NCBI GenBank assembly: GCA_963681505.1
Contig: OY811976.1
Span: 7,135,467-7,199,466, forward strand
Direction of reading: 5' to 3'
Length of the DNA stretch: 64,000 nt
DNA from: Eunapius fragilis
Taxonomy: Eukaryota; Porifera; Demospongiae; Spongillida; Spongillidae
A program made the position numbers and the translations under genes. Below are positions 1 through 10,956 of the stretch, piece by piece. The first letter of the stretch is position 1, and every line of letters begins with the position of its first letter. Under the pieces are notes generated by a model. That model saw only the letters and a program-made list of their open reading frames with translations. It was not told the DNA's origin and ran no database searches.

Positions 1-454
1 TCCCCCACAACAGAAAAAAAAACCCGGCAACAACTAGCCACTCGTACACCTACAGATATGCCAAACGAGTGCAATACAAGACACGACAAGGTGTCAAGCC
101 TTAGCGCGCTACTGAAGGACAAAGCGACCACCCGAAGGTGCGTTACACCAAGAATGTTGGATCTGGACATAAATTATAGCATGCATAGTGTATCGCTAAA
201 ATATTTTATGCAACAGTTACAGCGGAAGATTTGCGTCTCTCTCCGTGCTGTTGTTTGAAATATGTGCACGCCTTTCGCTGATAACAATTTCGTAATAATG
301 TTAATGTGTATTGTGGTGCATAATTTATATCTCATAATAGTGTCAAAGTTGCTGACAACGTATTGTGGCATGGTTTATCTGATAATAGCATGAGATCAGT
401 GGGTACATGTAATCTTTGTCTGATGTATTATATGGCTTCGCTTGCCAGTAAATC

Positions 455-640
455 ACCTGTTCCAGGCCCAGGTCCAGGAGTCGCTCCACCTGCTCCACAT
501 CCAGGTCCAGGAGCGGTTCCATGTCCAGCTGCAGGATTAGGTCCACCTGCTCTATATCCTGGATACAGAAGTATACTCTGGTCCAGCAGTATATCCTGAT
601 CCAGGATATACAAGATGACATGCTCCTGGGTTTTATTATA
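455..640 (+). other. Pro/Gly-rich short tandem segment in the left arm
   Basis: Degenerate CCAGGTCCAGGAG-type units encode a short PGPG-rich peptide on the plus strand, ending near 599. The stretch is present only in the left arm of the surrounding palindrome, so it looks like a local expansion or insertion. I found no start signal, intron or partner exon, and I do not claim a gene. Confidence 0.3.
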
Positions 641-811
641 GCTATAAATGAACTTATTGTTTAAATAGTAATACTGTGTGTTTTAATGGTACACCCACAC
701 CTCAAACAATTGCATGGCCACGAGATTCTAAAATACAACTGTCATTTGACATTCTTGCTACATGGTTACGTTTCAAGAACTAAATACAATACTAAATCCA
801 CCAAAAAATGT

Positions 812-1102
812 AGGAAACAAGTGATAAAAACATTCTCTATGCGAGAAGGTTGGTGGCATATAGGAATCATAGGCGGTGGTGGTGTAAATAGCAAGGGAAC
901 AAGGGTTGTGATTGAAAAGGAAAAATGAAATAGACCTATATTAGCAGCATGTTATCATGTTTAACTGTGTGTGCTAATATAGGTCTATTTCATTTTTCCT
1001 TTTCAATAACAACCCTTGTTCCCTTGCTTTTTACACCACCATCGCCTTTGATTCCTATATACCACCAACCTTCTCGCATAGAGAATGTTTTTATCACTTG
1101 TA
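812..1102. mobile_element. Hairpin MITE, copy 1
   Basis: This is an almost perfect inverted repeat with arms of about 135 bp and a short loop near 950-970. The arm begins AGGAAACAAGTGATAAAAAC and contains ATTCTCTATGCGAGAAGG and AATAGACCTATATTAGCA. It has the same plan and terminal sequence as 32566-32862 and 61129-61428. No coding capacity. A single-stranded copy would form one long hairpin. Confidence 0.75.
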
Positions 1103-1347
1103 GGAATCAAAGGTGATGGTGGTGTAAAAAGCAATAGAACAAGGCTTCTGATTGAAAAAGAAAAATGAAATAGACCTATATTAGCAGCATGTTGTCATAT
1201 TTAAATGTGCGTGCTAATACAAGTATTTCATTTTTCCTTTTCAATCAGAAGCCTTGTTCCCTTGCTTTTTACACCACCATCACCTTTGATTCCTAAATAC
1301 CACCAACCTTCTCGTGTAGAGAATGTTTTTATTACTTGTTTCCTAAA
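1103..1347. mobile_element. Hairpin MITE, copy 2, left end truncated
   Basis: This second, directly adjacent hairpin of the same family begins at the GGAATCAAAGG segment and lacks the first 45 bases or so of the left arm. Its right end is complete (GAATGTTTTTATTACTTG). The two hairpins share one set of outer ends, as expected from partial tandem duplication or template switching during copying. Confidence 0.65.
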
Positions 1348-2099
1348 TTTTTCTGGTGGATTTGGTATTGTATTTAGTTCTTTGTATTTAGTTCTTGAAA
1401 CGCATAGAATCAGGTAGCATAAACGTCAACTTGCGCGATCATGACAGGTTTATTTTAGAATCTGCAATTCTGTTGAGGTGTGTACCAAATATTACACTAG
1501 TCCCCAGACTATCTCCATTGAGGAGCAAAGGATTGATAAAGGTTAAAAGCGAAGCCATGTAATACATAGGATAAATGTACTCTAAGTAAACTGATCTAAC
1601 GCTATAATCAGATAAACCATGCACCACAATACATGACCAAATTGACGTAAGCAACTTTGGCGTTATACACACATTTCAAGCAGCGCATATTACTATAAAA
1701 CAGAGAGACGCAGTATCTACCGCTGTAACTAAACTATTCGTTCCATTTTAGCGATATACCATGCATGCTCATAATTTATCGATCCAACATTTATCGATGC
1801 CGTAACGTACCTTTGGGTGGTCGTTTTGTTGTTCCTTTTGGTACCGCGCTTGACATACGCACGTTTTGCAGATCTGGCAGTAGAGTCTATCTGGATTTTA
1901 GATGCTCGAGTGGAATCAGACTTGTCCTTGAGATTGTATGGTAAAACCATCGAATTTGATAACGCTGGTTATATTATACTGGTGCGTCATGAACATTGCG
2001 ATAGCTGATGTAATGTGCTATTTGTAGATCAACACCAAATAAGGTACAACTAGCTTCAGCTAATTGCCCGATCGGTTAGGCGTCTAACAGATACCTGAA

Positions 2100-2452
2100 G
2101 ATAACATGCGGACACATCCTAAAGCGATTGGTACACATGGCGTGCTTTACAAACGTTCCTGTCGTGAGTTATGCTATCCCGAAGGAAGAAGAAGAATAAG
2201 ACGCCGACGGAGGAGATATTTTAGGTGGGACTGGGTACGGACGATGGGGACGAGTATGTTTGTTCTCTAAAAGTACACCGTCTAATGACACAGATATAAC
2301 GCAGAACTGTTCTCCATTTTGATATTGCTCGATTGCCTCTAAAAGCGAAGTGACCCGACTCTTGGCTGTCCCGCTAGATGCGAGTGACGTTTTTTTAATG
2401 ACATTCATGATGCTGCAGGATTCCTATATGGAACCTACTCGCGTAGGTTCCG
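2100..2452 (-). repeat. Hairpin-leader dispersed repeat, copy 1
   Basis: In minus orientation this copy starts with a 9-bp stem and 4-base loop (plus coordinates 2430-2451, arms GGAACCTAC and GTAGGTTCC). ATATAGG follows, then an 80-codon frame (2408-2169) beginning MNVIKKTSLASSG, then a conserved CCTGTC.TGAGTTATG segment and a second conserved patch near 2125. Three further copies lie at 31575-31960, 32036-32440 and 62050-62618. The leader stem differs in sequence in each copy but always pairs. Class unknown: it could be a non-autonomous retroelement or a MITE. Confidence 0.6.
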
Positions 2453-2828
2453 ATATCATCTTCACTGAAGATGGACGCCACCTCTGTAAGTTCTAAATCA
2501 GATCCAGACTTTCTGATGACAGTTCCCTGTTCCCACAGGGTAGGTGTGTACGTGTGAGGATGGGGAACCCAACGCCACGCATAGTTCCCTAATGCCTGAC
2601 CAACTTGTGAGTGACCCCTAAATGAAATTATTCGCATATCTTCACTAAGATGGATGCCACCTCAGTAAGTTCTAAATCAGATCCAGACATTCTGATGACA
2701 GCTCCATGTTTCCACACGGTAGGTGTATACATGTGCGGATGGGGAACCCAGCGCCACACTTGGTTCTCTAATGCCTGACCAACTTGTGACTCCTAAATGA
2801 AATTATTTGCATGTCTTCTTCGCTCAAG
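2453..2828 (+). repeat. About 180-bp tandem repeat array, block 1
   Basis: Just over two monomers, spaced about 180 bp, each starting near CTTCACTGAAGATGGATGCC. Each monomer holds a GTAAGTTCTAAATCAGATCC segment and, about 50 bases on, TTCCCACAGG. Together these match consensus 5' and 3' splice sites. The array runs directly into the duplicated block at 2829. Confidence 0.7.
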
Positions 2829-3765
2829 ATTGATGCCACCTCTGAAAGTAGTATTGATGAAGGGGTCAGCAATGGTGTGGAAGAAGGGGCTTGTAATGGT
2901 GTGGTAGAAGGGGCTAGTGACGAAGAAGGGCCAGTGGTGATAAGAAAGAAGTGGTAAGAGATGGTGTGGAAGAAAGGGCTAGTGATTGTGTGCAAGAAGT
3001 GGTGAGTGATGGTATGGATGAAGGGATCAATGTTGAGGCCTGTGATGAAGTCTTTGAATTGGGCTGTAGAGATGAATGCAATATGCCACTCGTTACCTGT
3101 GCCAACTCGGCCGGAAGTGACGGGGACGCAAACGCCATAGTCGGGTCCTCAACAGAGGGCATATGACTTTCATATATACCATTGCATGCGTATAGCGTAT
3201 ATACATGTACATGCACACCGGCGCGCGGGCTTCGTTTGCATGGTTAGCAACAAGGCCAAAAAGCGTTTTCAAATTGCATGCATGCATTGCTTCTCAGTCT
3301 AAACTATCTACAACTGCGCCCGTATACGCGTATATGGTGCGTAGCCGCGGCGTTCGCAGTTAATCCAGATCCCTCAGCTCCGGTGGCTCGAAGGTGCGTG
3401 GTAGTTGGCAGCTGCGGGCCACGTGATCGAAATGCCCAGTTATGCATGGAGGAGGCACATCTGACAAATGCCACGGTCTAGGCAACATCTGACTATGGTC
3501 TACACTAGTAATGAGACCCTGTTGAAGTTTGCCGCATGCGTGCACATTGCAATTGCACATTCCAAATATTATTATCACAACCTAAAAACTGACAATAACG
3601 TATCTACGCTGTTCTCCCCTATAGGACAATTATTCCTGCATGAAAGACATCGGTCCGTGTTTGGACTTGCTGTCCCCCTTCGTTTTTGTAAACAACATAA
3701 AATTATATCCTATTAATTCGATATGTTATTATTGCAGATACGCGCTTCTGAAGAACTTTGAGTCC
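2829..3765. repeat. Segmental duplication, copy 1
   Basis: This block is nearly identical to 5308-6211, from the GATGCCACCTCTGAAAGTAG segment to ATACGCGCTTCTGAAGAAC. Its plus-strand reading frame (GVEEGA-type acidic repeats) is interrupted near 2925 by a one-base length difference from the other copy. Open frames of 72 to 82 codons at 3360-3578 (minus) and 3468-3716 (plus) occur in both copies. I do not recognise any of them. Confidence 0.75.
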
Positions 3766-4399
3766 TGATCACTTCGTTCACTTTGACGATCAACACATCT
3801 TCCTTGCTCCCATTCAGTGTATCGTAACTAGTTGTCTTCCTCCCGGGTGTCCTGCTTCATATAGCTCAATATCTATTTTATTATTCTGATGCATGCATGC
3901 AACTGATAAATAAATAAAGCAACGATAAAAATGATTGAAACATTTCTTTGTGCACAGACTGCATGCAAAAGGGAGCCCAATTCCTTAATTCCTTGTTAAG
4001 ATTTCACACTTTATATTTGCAGCAGCAACACTGAATCGTTCTACCAACTCGTGGCATTCGGCAGCTGCAAGAGATCACAGTTCCTAGATGCTTAAAAAAC
4101 GCAGCAAACATCCTCAGGGTTGGACCAATGTATGCGATGGTTCAGAACGGGTCCAAACCAAAGGATCAGTTATTCATAGCTCAGGTGTCAACCAATAACA
4201 TGCACCCAGCTTAATGCATGCACGAATGGTATCCAACATTGAAGGACTGAGTTGTACCATGCTCTGAACCACCATTCATCTTCTGAAGTAATGCATTCAT
4301 GCAGTGCTATAGTTCTGATGACACAATCCTTTGTTCTGTCATGTATTTATAGCTAGAGGCAGCCTGCATGTGCAGATCTGTACTGGAGCAATACATAAT
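3766..4399. other. Unannotated spacer between the duplicated blocks
   Basis: AT-rich DNA with repeated GCATGCATGC motifs. No convincing coding frame, RNA gene or element end was seen. Confidence 0.5.
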
Positions 4400-5307
4400 T
4401 CTTCCCTGAATATGGATGCCACCTCTGTAAGGTCTATAGTAGATTGACACATTCTGATGACAGTTCCCTATTCCCACAGGGTAGATGTGTACATGTGAGG
4501 ATGGGGAACCCAATGCCATGCGTAGTTCCCCAATGCCTGACCAACTTGTGAATGAACCTCAAATGAAATTATTCACATATCATCTTCACTGAAGATGGAT
4601 GCCACCTCTGTAAGTTTTAAATCAGATCCAGACATTCTGATGACAGTTCCTTGTTCCCACAGGGTAGATGTGTACATGTGAGGATGGACAACTCAATGCC
4701 ACGCGTAGTTCCCAATGCCTGGCCAACTTGTCCAAATGAAATTATTCACATATCATCTTCACTAAAGATGGATGCCACCTCGGTAAGTTCTAAATCAGAT
4801 CCGGACATTCTGATGCTATTTCCATGTTTCCACAGGGTAGTTATGCATGTGTGAGGATGGGGAACCCAACGCCACACATAGTTCCCCAATGCCTGACCAA
4901 CTTGTGAGTGAACCCCAAATGAAATTATTTACATATCATCTTCACTGAAGATGGACACCACCTCTGTAAGTTCTAAATCAGATCCAGACTTCTGATAACA
5001 GTTCCCTGTTCCCACAGGGTAGATGTGTACGTGTGAGGATGGGGAACCCAACGCCACGCATGCATAGTTCCCTAATGCATGACCAACTTGTGAGTGACCC
5101 CTAAATGAAATTATTCGCATATCTTCACTGAAGATGGATGCCATGCACCTCAGTAAGTTCTAAATCAGATCCAGACATTCTGATGACAGTTACCTTATCT
5201 GCACGGTAGGTGTATACATGTGCGGATGGGGAACCCAGCGCCACGCTTAGTTCTCTAATGCCTGACCAACTTGTGACTCCTAAATGGCATATATCTTCTT
5301 CACTGAA
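4400..5307 (+). repeat. About 180-bp tandem repeat array, block 2
   Basis: Five monomers beginning near 4411, 4593, 4767, 4950 and 5134 (spacing 174 to 184 bp), the same family as 2453-2828. Most carry the GTAAGT and CCCACAGG pair about 50 bases apart. In the unit that enters the next block, the first site reads GAAAGT and the plus frame runs on into the acidic-repeat frame. Confidence 0.75.
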
Positions 5308-5647
5308 GATTGATGTAACCTCTGAAAGTAGTATTGATGAAGGGGTCAGAGATGGTGTGGAAGAAGGGGCTTGTAGTGGTGTGGTAGAAGGGGCTAGTGA
5401 TGAAGAAGGGGCCAGTGGTGGTAAGAAAGAAGTGGTAAGAGATGGTGTGGAAGAAAGGGCTAGTGATTGTGTGCAAGAAGTGGTGAGTGATGGTATGGAT
5501 GAAGGGATCAATGTTGAGGCCTGTGATGAAATCGTTGAATTGGGCTGTAGAGATGAATGCAATATGCCACTCGTTACCTGTGCCAACTCAGCCGGAAGTG
5601 ACGGGGACGCAAACGCCATAGTCGGGTCCTCAACAGAGGGCATATGA
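5210..5647 (+). CDS. Possible acidic repeat protein, hypothetical
   Basis: A 145-codon frame with degenerate DGVEEGA/SGVVEGA-type acidic units (residues about 40-110) and a tail reading MPLVTCANSAGSDGDANA. The same tail recurs in the paired block near 3085-3165 and again at 6903-6968, so it has been copied at least three times. The first 35 codons lie in the 180-bp array, so the true start, possibly in an upstream exon, is unclear. No signal peptide, helix or known domain is visible. The minus strand over the same DNA is open too (Ser/Thr/Pro-rich), and I cannot rule out that neither strand is coding. Confidence 0.25.
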   Translation: MYTCADGEPSATLSSLMPDQLVTPKWHISSSLKIDVTSESSIDEGVRDGVEEGACSGVVEGASDEEGASGGKKEVVRDGVEERASDCVQEVVSDGMDEGINVEACDEIVELGCRDECNMPLVTCANSAGSDGDANAIVGSSTEGI

Positions 5648-6211
5648 CTTTCATATATACCATTGCATGCGTGTAACGTATATACACACCGGGCTTCGTT
5701 TGCATGGCCAGAAACGAGGCCAAAAAGCGTTTTCAAAATGCATGCATGCATTGCTTCTCAGTCTAAACTATCTACAATAGCACCCGTATACGCGTATATG
5801 GTGCGTAGCCGCAATTAATCCAGATCCCTCAACTCCGGTGGCTCGAAGGTGCGTGGTAGTTGGCAGCTGCGGGCCACGTGATCGAAATGCCCAGTTATGC
5901 ATGGAGGAGGCACATCTGACAAATGCCACGGTCTAGGCAACATCTGACTACGGTGTACACTAGTAATGAGACCCTGTTGAAGTTTGCCGCATGCGTGCAC
6001 ATTGCAATTGCACATTCCAAATATTATTATCACAACCTAAAAACTGACAATAACGTATCTACGCTGTTCTCCCCTATAGGACAATTATTCCTGCATGAAA
6101 GATATCGGTCCGTGTTTGGACTTGCTGTCCCCCTTCGTTTTTGTAAACAACATATATCTTATTAATTCGATATGTTATTAGTGCAGATACGCGCTTCTGA
6201 AGAACTTTGAG
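5308..6211. repeat. Segmental duplication, copy 2
   Basis: Partner of 2829-3765, with few substitutions and a few short indels (for example the CACCGGCGCGCGGGC segment of copy 1 is shortened here). Both copies are preceded by the 180-bp array, so the unit that duplicated was probably array plus tail. Confidence 0.75.
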
Positions 6212-6973
6212 GGTTTGTGTGCCTTTCCGCTATTTCGATTACTCTATTAATGGCACTCTGGTTTGTCCATTTTATTGCGATCTTTCGTTTAATGACATAA
6301 TCACAATTTGCCAGACATTCGCCTCAATTTCGATGGCAGCTTGGATGGGAAAGTCGAGAATTTGAACGATTGCGTAAAATTGGTTCAATTATTGGAAATA
6401 ATCTTAATTAATTTTGGTATGGAACTGAAGTGTGTCCGGAATGGAATCGGGCTTTCCAATAACTACGAAGCCACATCTATATCCCGGTAGCCGTTCTATG
6501 CATATTTACTGTGGGTTCTAGCACCGCGAGACTATACGCGAGTGAGAAACTATACAGCCTGAATTATTCTTCATCTAGCATGTCGGCGGCACCCACATTT
6601 CGTATGGGCGAGCTTGGCCAATGAACCTGACCTAGGATAGAGCCAGCGAATACCTATACAACGCAATAACTCTTCATGAATACAGATTTCACTTGTTAGT
6701 AAGTAACATTGCATGCGTGCTTAATATGGAAATCAGGATTGATGATGAGGCATTTACTGAGCATAATTATGCAAGCTCTGTACAAAGTGTCATATCATGC
6801 ACACCGATTATCAAGCTGACGAATGTAATAATATTAAAGGCACTAATTATTAAAAGCTTAGTAGGTGTGGTTACAAAGTATACATGTACCTCGGAGATAG
6901 ATGCCACTCGTTACCTGTGCCAACTCGGCCGGAAGTGACGGGGACGCAAACGCTATAGTCGGGTCATCAACAG
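6212..6973. other. Spacer with a third fragment of the duplicated tail
   Basis: Mostly anonymous AT-rich DNA with two short open frames (6308-6490 and 6693-6938, plus) that I cannot support as genes. Positions 6900-6968 are a third, short copy of the duplicated tail (CTGTGCCAACTCGGCCGGAA). It ends exactly where the next element begins. Confidence 0.5.
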
Positions 6974-7319
6974 ACACAGGGAAAAAAGCCCGCGAATCGT
7001 ATTAATGATTGCATAATTGATTGGGCATTCAAAATCCTCTGCGAATCATAGTTGATGAATAGAAAAAATCAATTTAAGAATCTAGAGAAAGAGTCATTTC
7101 GGATTTTTGAATGGATTTCAGTGATAAAATCAATCGCAAAATCTGATCTTTTGTCTAGTTTTGATTCTCTAATTGATTGTAAGGTATAGAATCAATTATG
7201 AAATGTGCAAATTATTTAGTCTCAGATTCTGTGTATGATTTTTTTGTCAAGATTCATCTATGAAATATACGTTTAATTGCATGATTCAAGATTACACGAT
7301 GCCAAAAAGTATCTAAGAG

Positions 7320-7580
7320 TCATGCAGATTCTGTAGAGAACTCCGCATTTAAAAAGTTCTGTTTGTCTGTGCTGTCCTGGCATTTCTGAATATTTCGAGA
7401 TGCTCTGGCCCGAGCTAAAATCGAAATTTGTCTCCTCTTGCAGACCTGCTCATCGTCACTGTTGTAGCTTGGCGGTGGTGACAATTCATTTGGATTTATA
7501 GCTGAGACTGACTCTCTCATACATTTCACAGCTTCTTCATCATCAGCACGTATATCTCCCCTTGCTGAATGGCTTGTTGA
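7320..7580 (-). pseudogene. Short unidentified coding relic
   Basis: An open minus frame of about 85 codons contains NPNELSPPPSYNSDDEQ and a basic QVCKRRQISILARARASRN stretch, a plausible protein composition. It ends in the AT-rich left arm of the TIR element and has no start codon in a good position. No family recognised. It could be a transposase fragment or a captured exon. Confidence 0.25.
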
Positions 7581-7768
7581 ACTGCTTTATCGCGTGCCAC
7601 CTATGACCAGCGCGCAATGAGTCATATGCATGCCGACAGTAGCGTATAACTTACATAAGTTAATCGGCTGCACTTAAGAGAGAGGCATCGCTTCTGCTTT
7701 AGAGCAGGACTTCCATGCATTAGTCAAGATAATAGACCTTCGACTGGTGTAATAATCCTATAGCAATC

Positions 7769-8091
7769 TGTAGCAACTGTGATTGAGACTATGGCCACGC
7801 ACGCGCTGCGACAGAACCCCGAGTTGGGAAGATTCTCAGATAGCCAAATCACAGCGGTACACACAAAACATAAAGCACACACTCAGCATGCAACCACTGC
7901 TTGCCAAGTTCCCACAATGCTTCTGCCTCTGCCTCGGTTGTCACAGCTTTTAATAGTGCCGGTCCATCACGTGCGAAGATGCTTCTAGAAGCTCCTATGC
8001 AATCAGGGACATACAGTCTGGCTGCATTAAGTCCAGACATCTAACAATTCACACCCACACTTCTATTATACCTATAACAGCAATCACTACA
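7769..8091 (-). repeat. 3' LTR
   Basis: 323 bp, starting TGTAGCAACTG and ending CACTACA on the plus strand. Downstream LTR of the minus-strand element. Same length as its partner and no difference noticed. Confidence 0.9.
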
Positions 8092-8100
8092 CTTCTCCCT

Positions 8101-10923
8101 TCACAAGCCATATCGTTCTGGGGGTCGGTGAGGTCGGTTAGACCGTCGGAGGATAGGTGCAGGTTCAGGAGCAGGTACCGGTTCAGGGTCTGCCCTAGGT
8201 AGAGGCTGGGGTGGTAATGGCTGAGCATCAGCCATCAGTGGTATTGGCGGCTGCTGCTCTGGAACTGGAGGCATGTTAGGATCAAGGGGCCCAACGTCCT
8301 CTACATCTTGCTCCTGAGTCATGATCGTCTCCTTTTTACCATCTGTGGCATCATTATGTCTACTCCTAACATGGTCAATGTGGTAACGACTCTCTTTACC
8401 ATCTTCCAATTTAACTAACACCATCACAGGCCCCTGTACTGAACTAATAACTCCCGGTATCCATTTAGGGGACCCTCCTCTATGGTTCAGGCAATACACC
8501 CTTTCTCCCACCATAAATGTACGATGACTCGCCTTCTGATCATGATCATCCTTTTGCCTTTCCTGTTGCTGCTGTACTTGATTCTTCAATGATGGAAACA
8601 CAAAATCCAAATGAGACTTTGGTTTTCTTCCTATTAACAGCTCTGCTGGTGATTGCCCCGTAGTTGAATGAGGGGTCAACCTATACTGGAATAGAAATCG
8701 AGCCAGACAAGTTTCAACATCACCTGTCATTCTTTTGAGGCCATTTTTTACAGTCTGCACTGCACGTTCCGCCAACCCATTTGTAGCAGCATGGTAGGGT
8801 GCACTTCTCACATGTCGGAACCCATTAGCCTTGGCAAAGAATTGGAACTCTGCACTTGTAAATGCTGTACCATTGTCAGACACTAGAATGTCTGGTAGCC
8901 CGTGAGTAGCAAATGTGTGTCTGAGTACTCTCATTGCCTGCTGAGAGGAAGGTGAAGAGACCACAGCAGCCTCCATCCATTTGGAATGGGCATCCACTAT
9001 GACAAAAAAAGTTTTCCCCAAAAATGGACCAAAAAAATCTACATGCAATCGAGCCCAAGGTTTGGAGGGCCACTCCCAAGGGTGAAGGAGGGACTTTGGT
9101 GGTGTGTTACGAGTATCCTGACATGCTGTACAAGACTTCACCTTATTTTCCAATTCCGCATCCACTCCCGGCCACCATACTACACTTCTAGCTAATGCTT
9201 TCATCCTCGCAATGCCAGGGTGCCCCTCATGCAGCAACTTGAGTATGGGTGCCCTACCCGGAGGAGGTACCACAACACGGCTACCCCAAAGGACACATCC
9301 ATTGTGAACACTGAGTTCATACCTACGCTGCATATATGGCTTAAACTCCGGATCCAGTTGTGACTCCCATCCCTGCAGCACCATGCGTCTTACCATAGAC
9401 AACAATGGGTCCGTATTGGTCCACTTCCTGATAGCTGAGGCTGTCACTACAGAATCAGCATCTGACAGCATCTGGAGCATGAGAACAGTTTCCCCTGGGA
9501 TAGGAACCTCCAAAGGAGCCTCTCCCACTGGTAGTCTGCTAAGTGCATCCACATTACCCTGGTCTTTTCCAGCTCTATATTCCATGTGGTATTTGTATGC
9601 ACTTAATGTCAATGCCCATCTCTGAATCCGTCCAGAGGCCATGGTTGGGACTGGTTTCTGCTCATTGAAAAGAAACTGTAAAGGTTTGTGATCAGAAAGT
9701 ATCACAAACTCCCTTCCATACAAAAACAGATGAAATTTCTTCACACCCCACACCACTGCCAAACCTTCCTTTTCAATCTGCGAGTACTTTTTCTCAGCAG
9801 GAGCAAGAGACCGAGAGGCATAGGCTATTGGTCGGTCCGTGCCGTCTTCATAAACATGTGACAAGACTGCTCCAATGCCGTAAGGGGAAGCATCACAAGA
9901 AATGGCTAGTTTTCTTCCAGGATCAAAGTGCACCAACAAAACATCTGAAGACAGCTGAGACTTTGCTTTCTGAAATGCATCAGCCTGTTCCTTTCCCCAG
10001 TGCCATGGCTGATGTTTAGCCAGTAACTTGTACAATGGTGCCAAGGTGTCTGCAAGGCAAGGCAAAAACTTTGAGTAATAGTTAACTAACCCTATGAATG
10101 ACTTAAGCTGTGTGACATCACAAGGGGCAGGTGCACTCAAAATAGCCTGCCGCTTTTCGTGTGTCGGTCTGATTCCCTCCCCTGAGATGTGGAATCCCAG
10201 GTACTCCACACTGGACATCATGAATCTGCATTTTTCCTTCTTTAATTTTGCCCCAACCTGCTGCAGACGAGATAGGACTCTCGCCAAAGTTTCCATGTGC
10301 TCTTCTCTTGACGAGTCTGCCACCAAAATATCATCAATGTATACCTGAACGTGGGGAATATCCTGCAAAATTCCTTCCATCGTTCGTTGGAAAATAGCCG
10401 GGGCTGCTGCAACGCCAAATGGCAACCGGTTATAACGAAAGAGGCCCTTGTGTGTGGAAATGGTCACAAGCTCTTTCGACTCTTCGTCTAGCTGCAACTG
10501 CAAGTAAGCGTGCGACAGGTCCAGTTTAGAGAACACTTTAGCTCCCGTCATGGACGCCAGCACATCATCTATTCGGGGAAGGGGATAAGAATCCACAGTT
10601 GCAGCACTATTAACAGTAAGTTTGTAATCCCCACATAACCGTAAACTTCCATCGGTTTTTACCACCGGTACCACAGGAGCGGCCCATTCCGAGAATCTCA
10701 CTGGCTCTATGACACCATCCCTTTGTAAGCGCTCCAGTTCTTGCTCCACTTGATCTCTCAGAGCGTACGGAACTGGCCGTGGTTTGTAAAAGCGCGGTTT
10801 GACTGCCTTATCCACATGGATCTTAACTCGAATTCCCTCTAACAATCCAAGCTTCTCTTCAAACAGTCTGGCATGTTTCTCCAGCAATTGCTCCATTCCG
10901 TCACTAGAACCTACATAAAACAA
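8101..10923 (-). CDS. pol: Pol polyprotein: RT, RNase H, integrase
   Basis: A 940-codon frame. Reverse transcriptase occupies about residues 40-230, with LDLSHAYLQL and the catalytic YIDDILV box. RNase H follows (about 320-440; DASPYGIGAVL, SQIEKEGLAVV, LSDHKPL). A zinc-binding integrase N-domain (HEGHPGIARM...CTACQ) and the DDE core (HVDFFGPF, VSDNGTAF, ATNGLAERAV) come next, at about 560-770. A GPVMVLVKLEDGK region and a proline-rich tail end the protein. It makes and inserts the cDNA copy of its own element. The frame is uninterrupted. The protease lies in the preceding gag frame, and families of this kind join the two by read-through or frameshift during translation. Confidence 0.92.
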   Translation of the reverse strand: MFYVGSSDGMEQLLEKHARLFEEKLGLLEGIRVKIHVDKAVKPRFYKPRPVPYALRDQVEQELERLQRDGVIEPVRFSEWAAPVVPVVKTDGSLRLCGDYKLTVNSAATVDSYPLPRIDDVLASMTGAKVFSKLDLSHAYLQLQLDEESKELVTISTHKGLFRYNRLPFGVAAAPAIFQRTMEGILQDIPHVQVYIDDILVADSSREEHMETLARVLSRLQQVGAKLKKEKCRFMMSSVEYLGFHISGEGIRPTHEKRQAILSAPAPCDVTQLKSFIGLVNYYSKFLPCLADTLAPLYKLLAKHQPWHWGKEQADAFQKAKSQLSSDVLLVHFDPGRKLAISCDASPYGIGAVLSHVYEDGTDRPIAYASRSLAPAEKKYSQIEKEGLAVVWGVKKFHLFLYGREFVILSDHKPLQFLFNEQKPVPTMASGRIQRWALTLSAYKYHMEYRAGKDQGNVDALSRLPVGEAPLEVPIPGETVLMLQMLSDADSVVTASAIRKWTNTDPLLSMVRRMVLQGWESQLDPEFKPYMQRRYELSVHNGCVLWGSRVVVPPPGRAPILKLLHEGHPGIARMKALARSVVWWPGVDAELENKVKSCTACQDTRNTPPKSLLHPWEWPSKPWARLHVDFFGPFLGKTFFVIVDAHSKWMEAAVVSSPSSQQAMRVLRHTFATHGLPDILVSDNGTAFTSAEFQFFAKANGFRHVRSAPYHAATNGLAERAVQTVKNGLKRMTGDVETCLARFLFQYRLTPHSTTGQSPAELLIGRKPKSHLDFVFPSLKNQVQQQQERQKDDHDQKASHRTFMVGERVYCLNHRGGSPKWIPGVISSVQGPVMVLVKLEDGKESRYHIDHVRSRHNDATDGKKETIMTQEQDVEDVGPLDPNMPPVPEQQPPIPLMADAQPLPPQPLPRADPEPVPAPEPAPILRRSNRPHRPPERYGL

Positions 10924-10956
10924 AGAGAGGTTAATTTTAAGCTCACTCAGCCAGTC

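Larger units (their letters stand above)
60..1870. mobile_element. Palindromic foldback-like element with nested hairpins
   Basis: The block at about 100-440 reappears inverted at about 1550-1830. Both contain a segment reading GCATGGTTTATCTGAT and, further out, a TATCGCTAAAAT segment. The inner flanks (about 700-800 and 1370-1460) are also inverted copies, so the element folds on itself around a centre near 1100. I see no transposase. The left arm carries an extra proline/glycine-rich stretch absent from the right arm. The same outer motif begins again at about 63955, so this is a repeat family. Exact ends and target duplication were not resolved. The inverted arms are seen directly; the foldback classification is inference. 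Confidence 0.6.

Noticed and set aside
2169-2408. MNVIKK frame as a host gene
   Set aside because: It occurs in four dispersed copies with stops in two of them, so it belongs to a repeat family.
5125-5751. A 208-codon Ser/Thr/Pro-rich minus frame
   Set aside because: Opposite the acidic-repeat frame and running through the 180-bp array. Mucin-like composition is what antisense of these repeats gives. Not excluded, but not supported.
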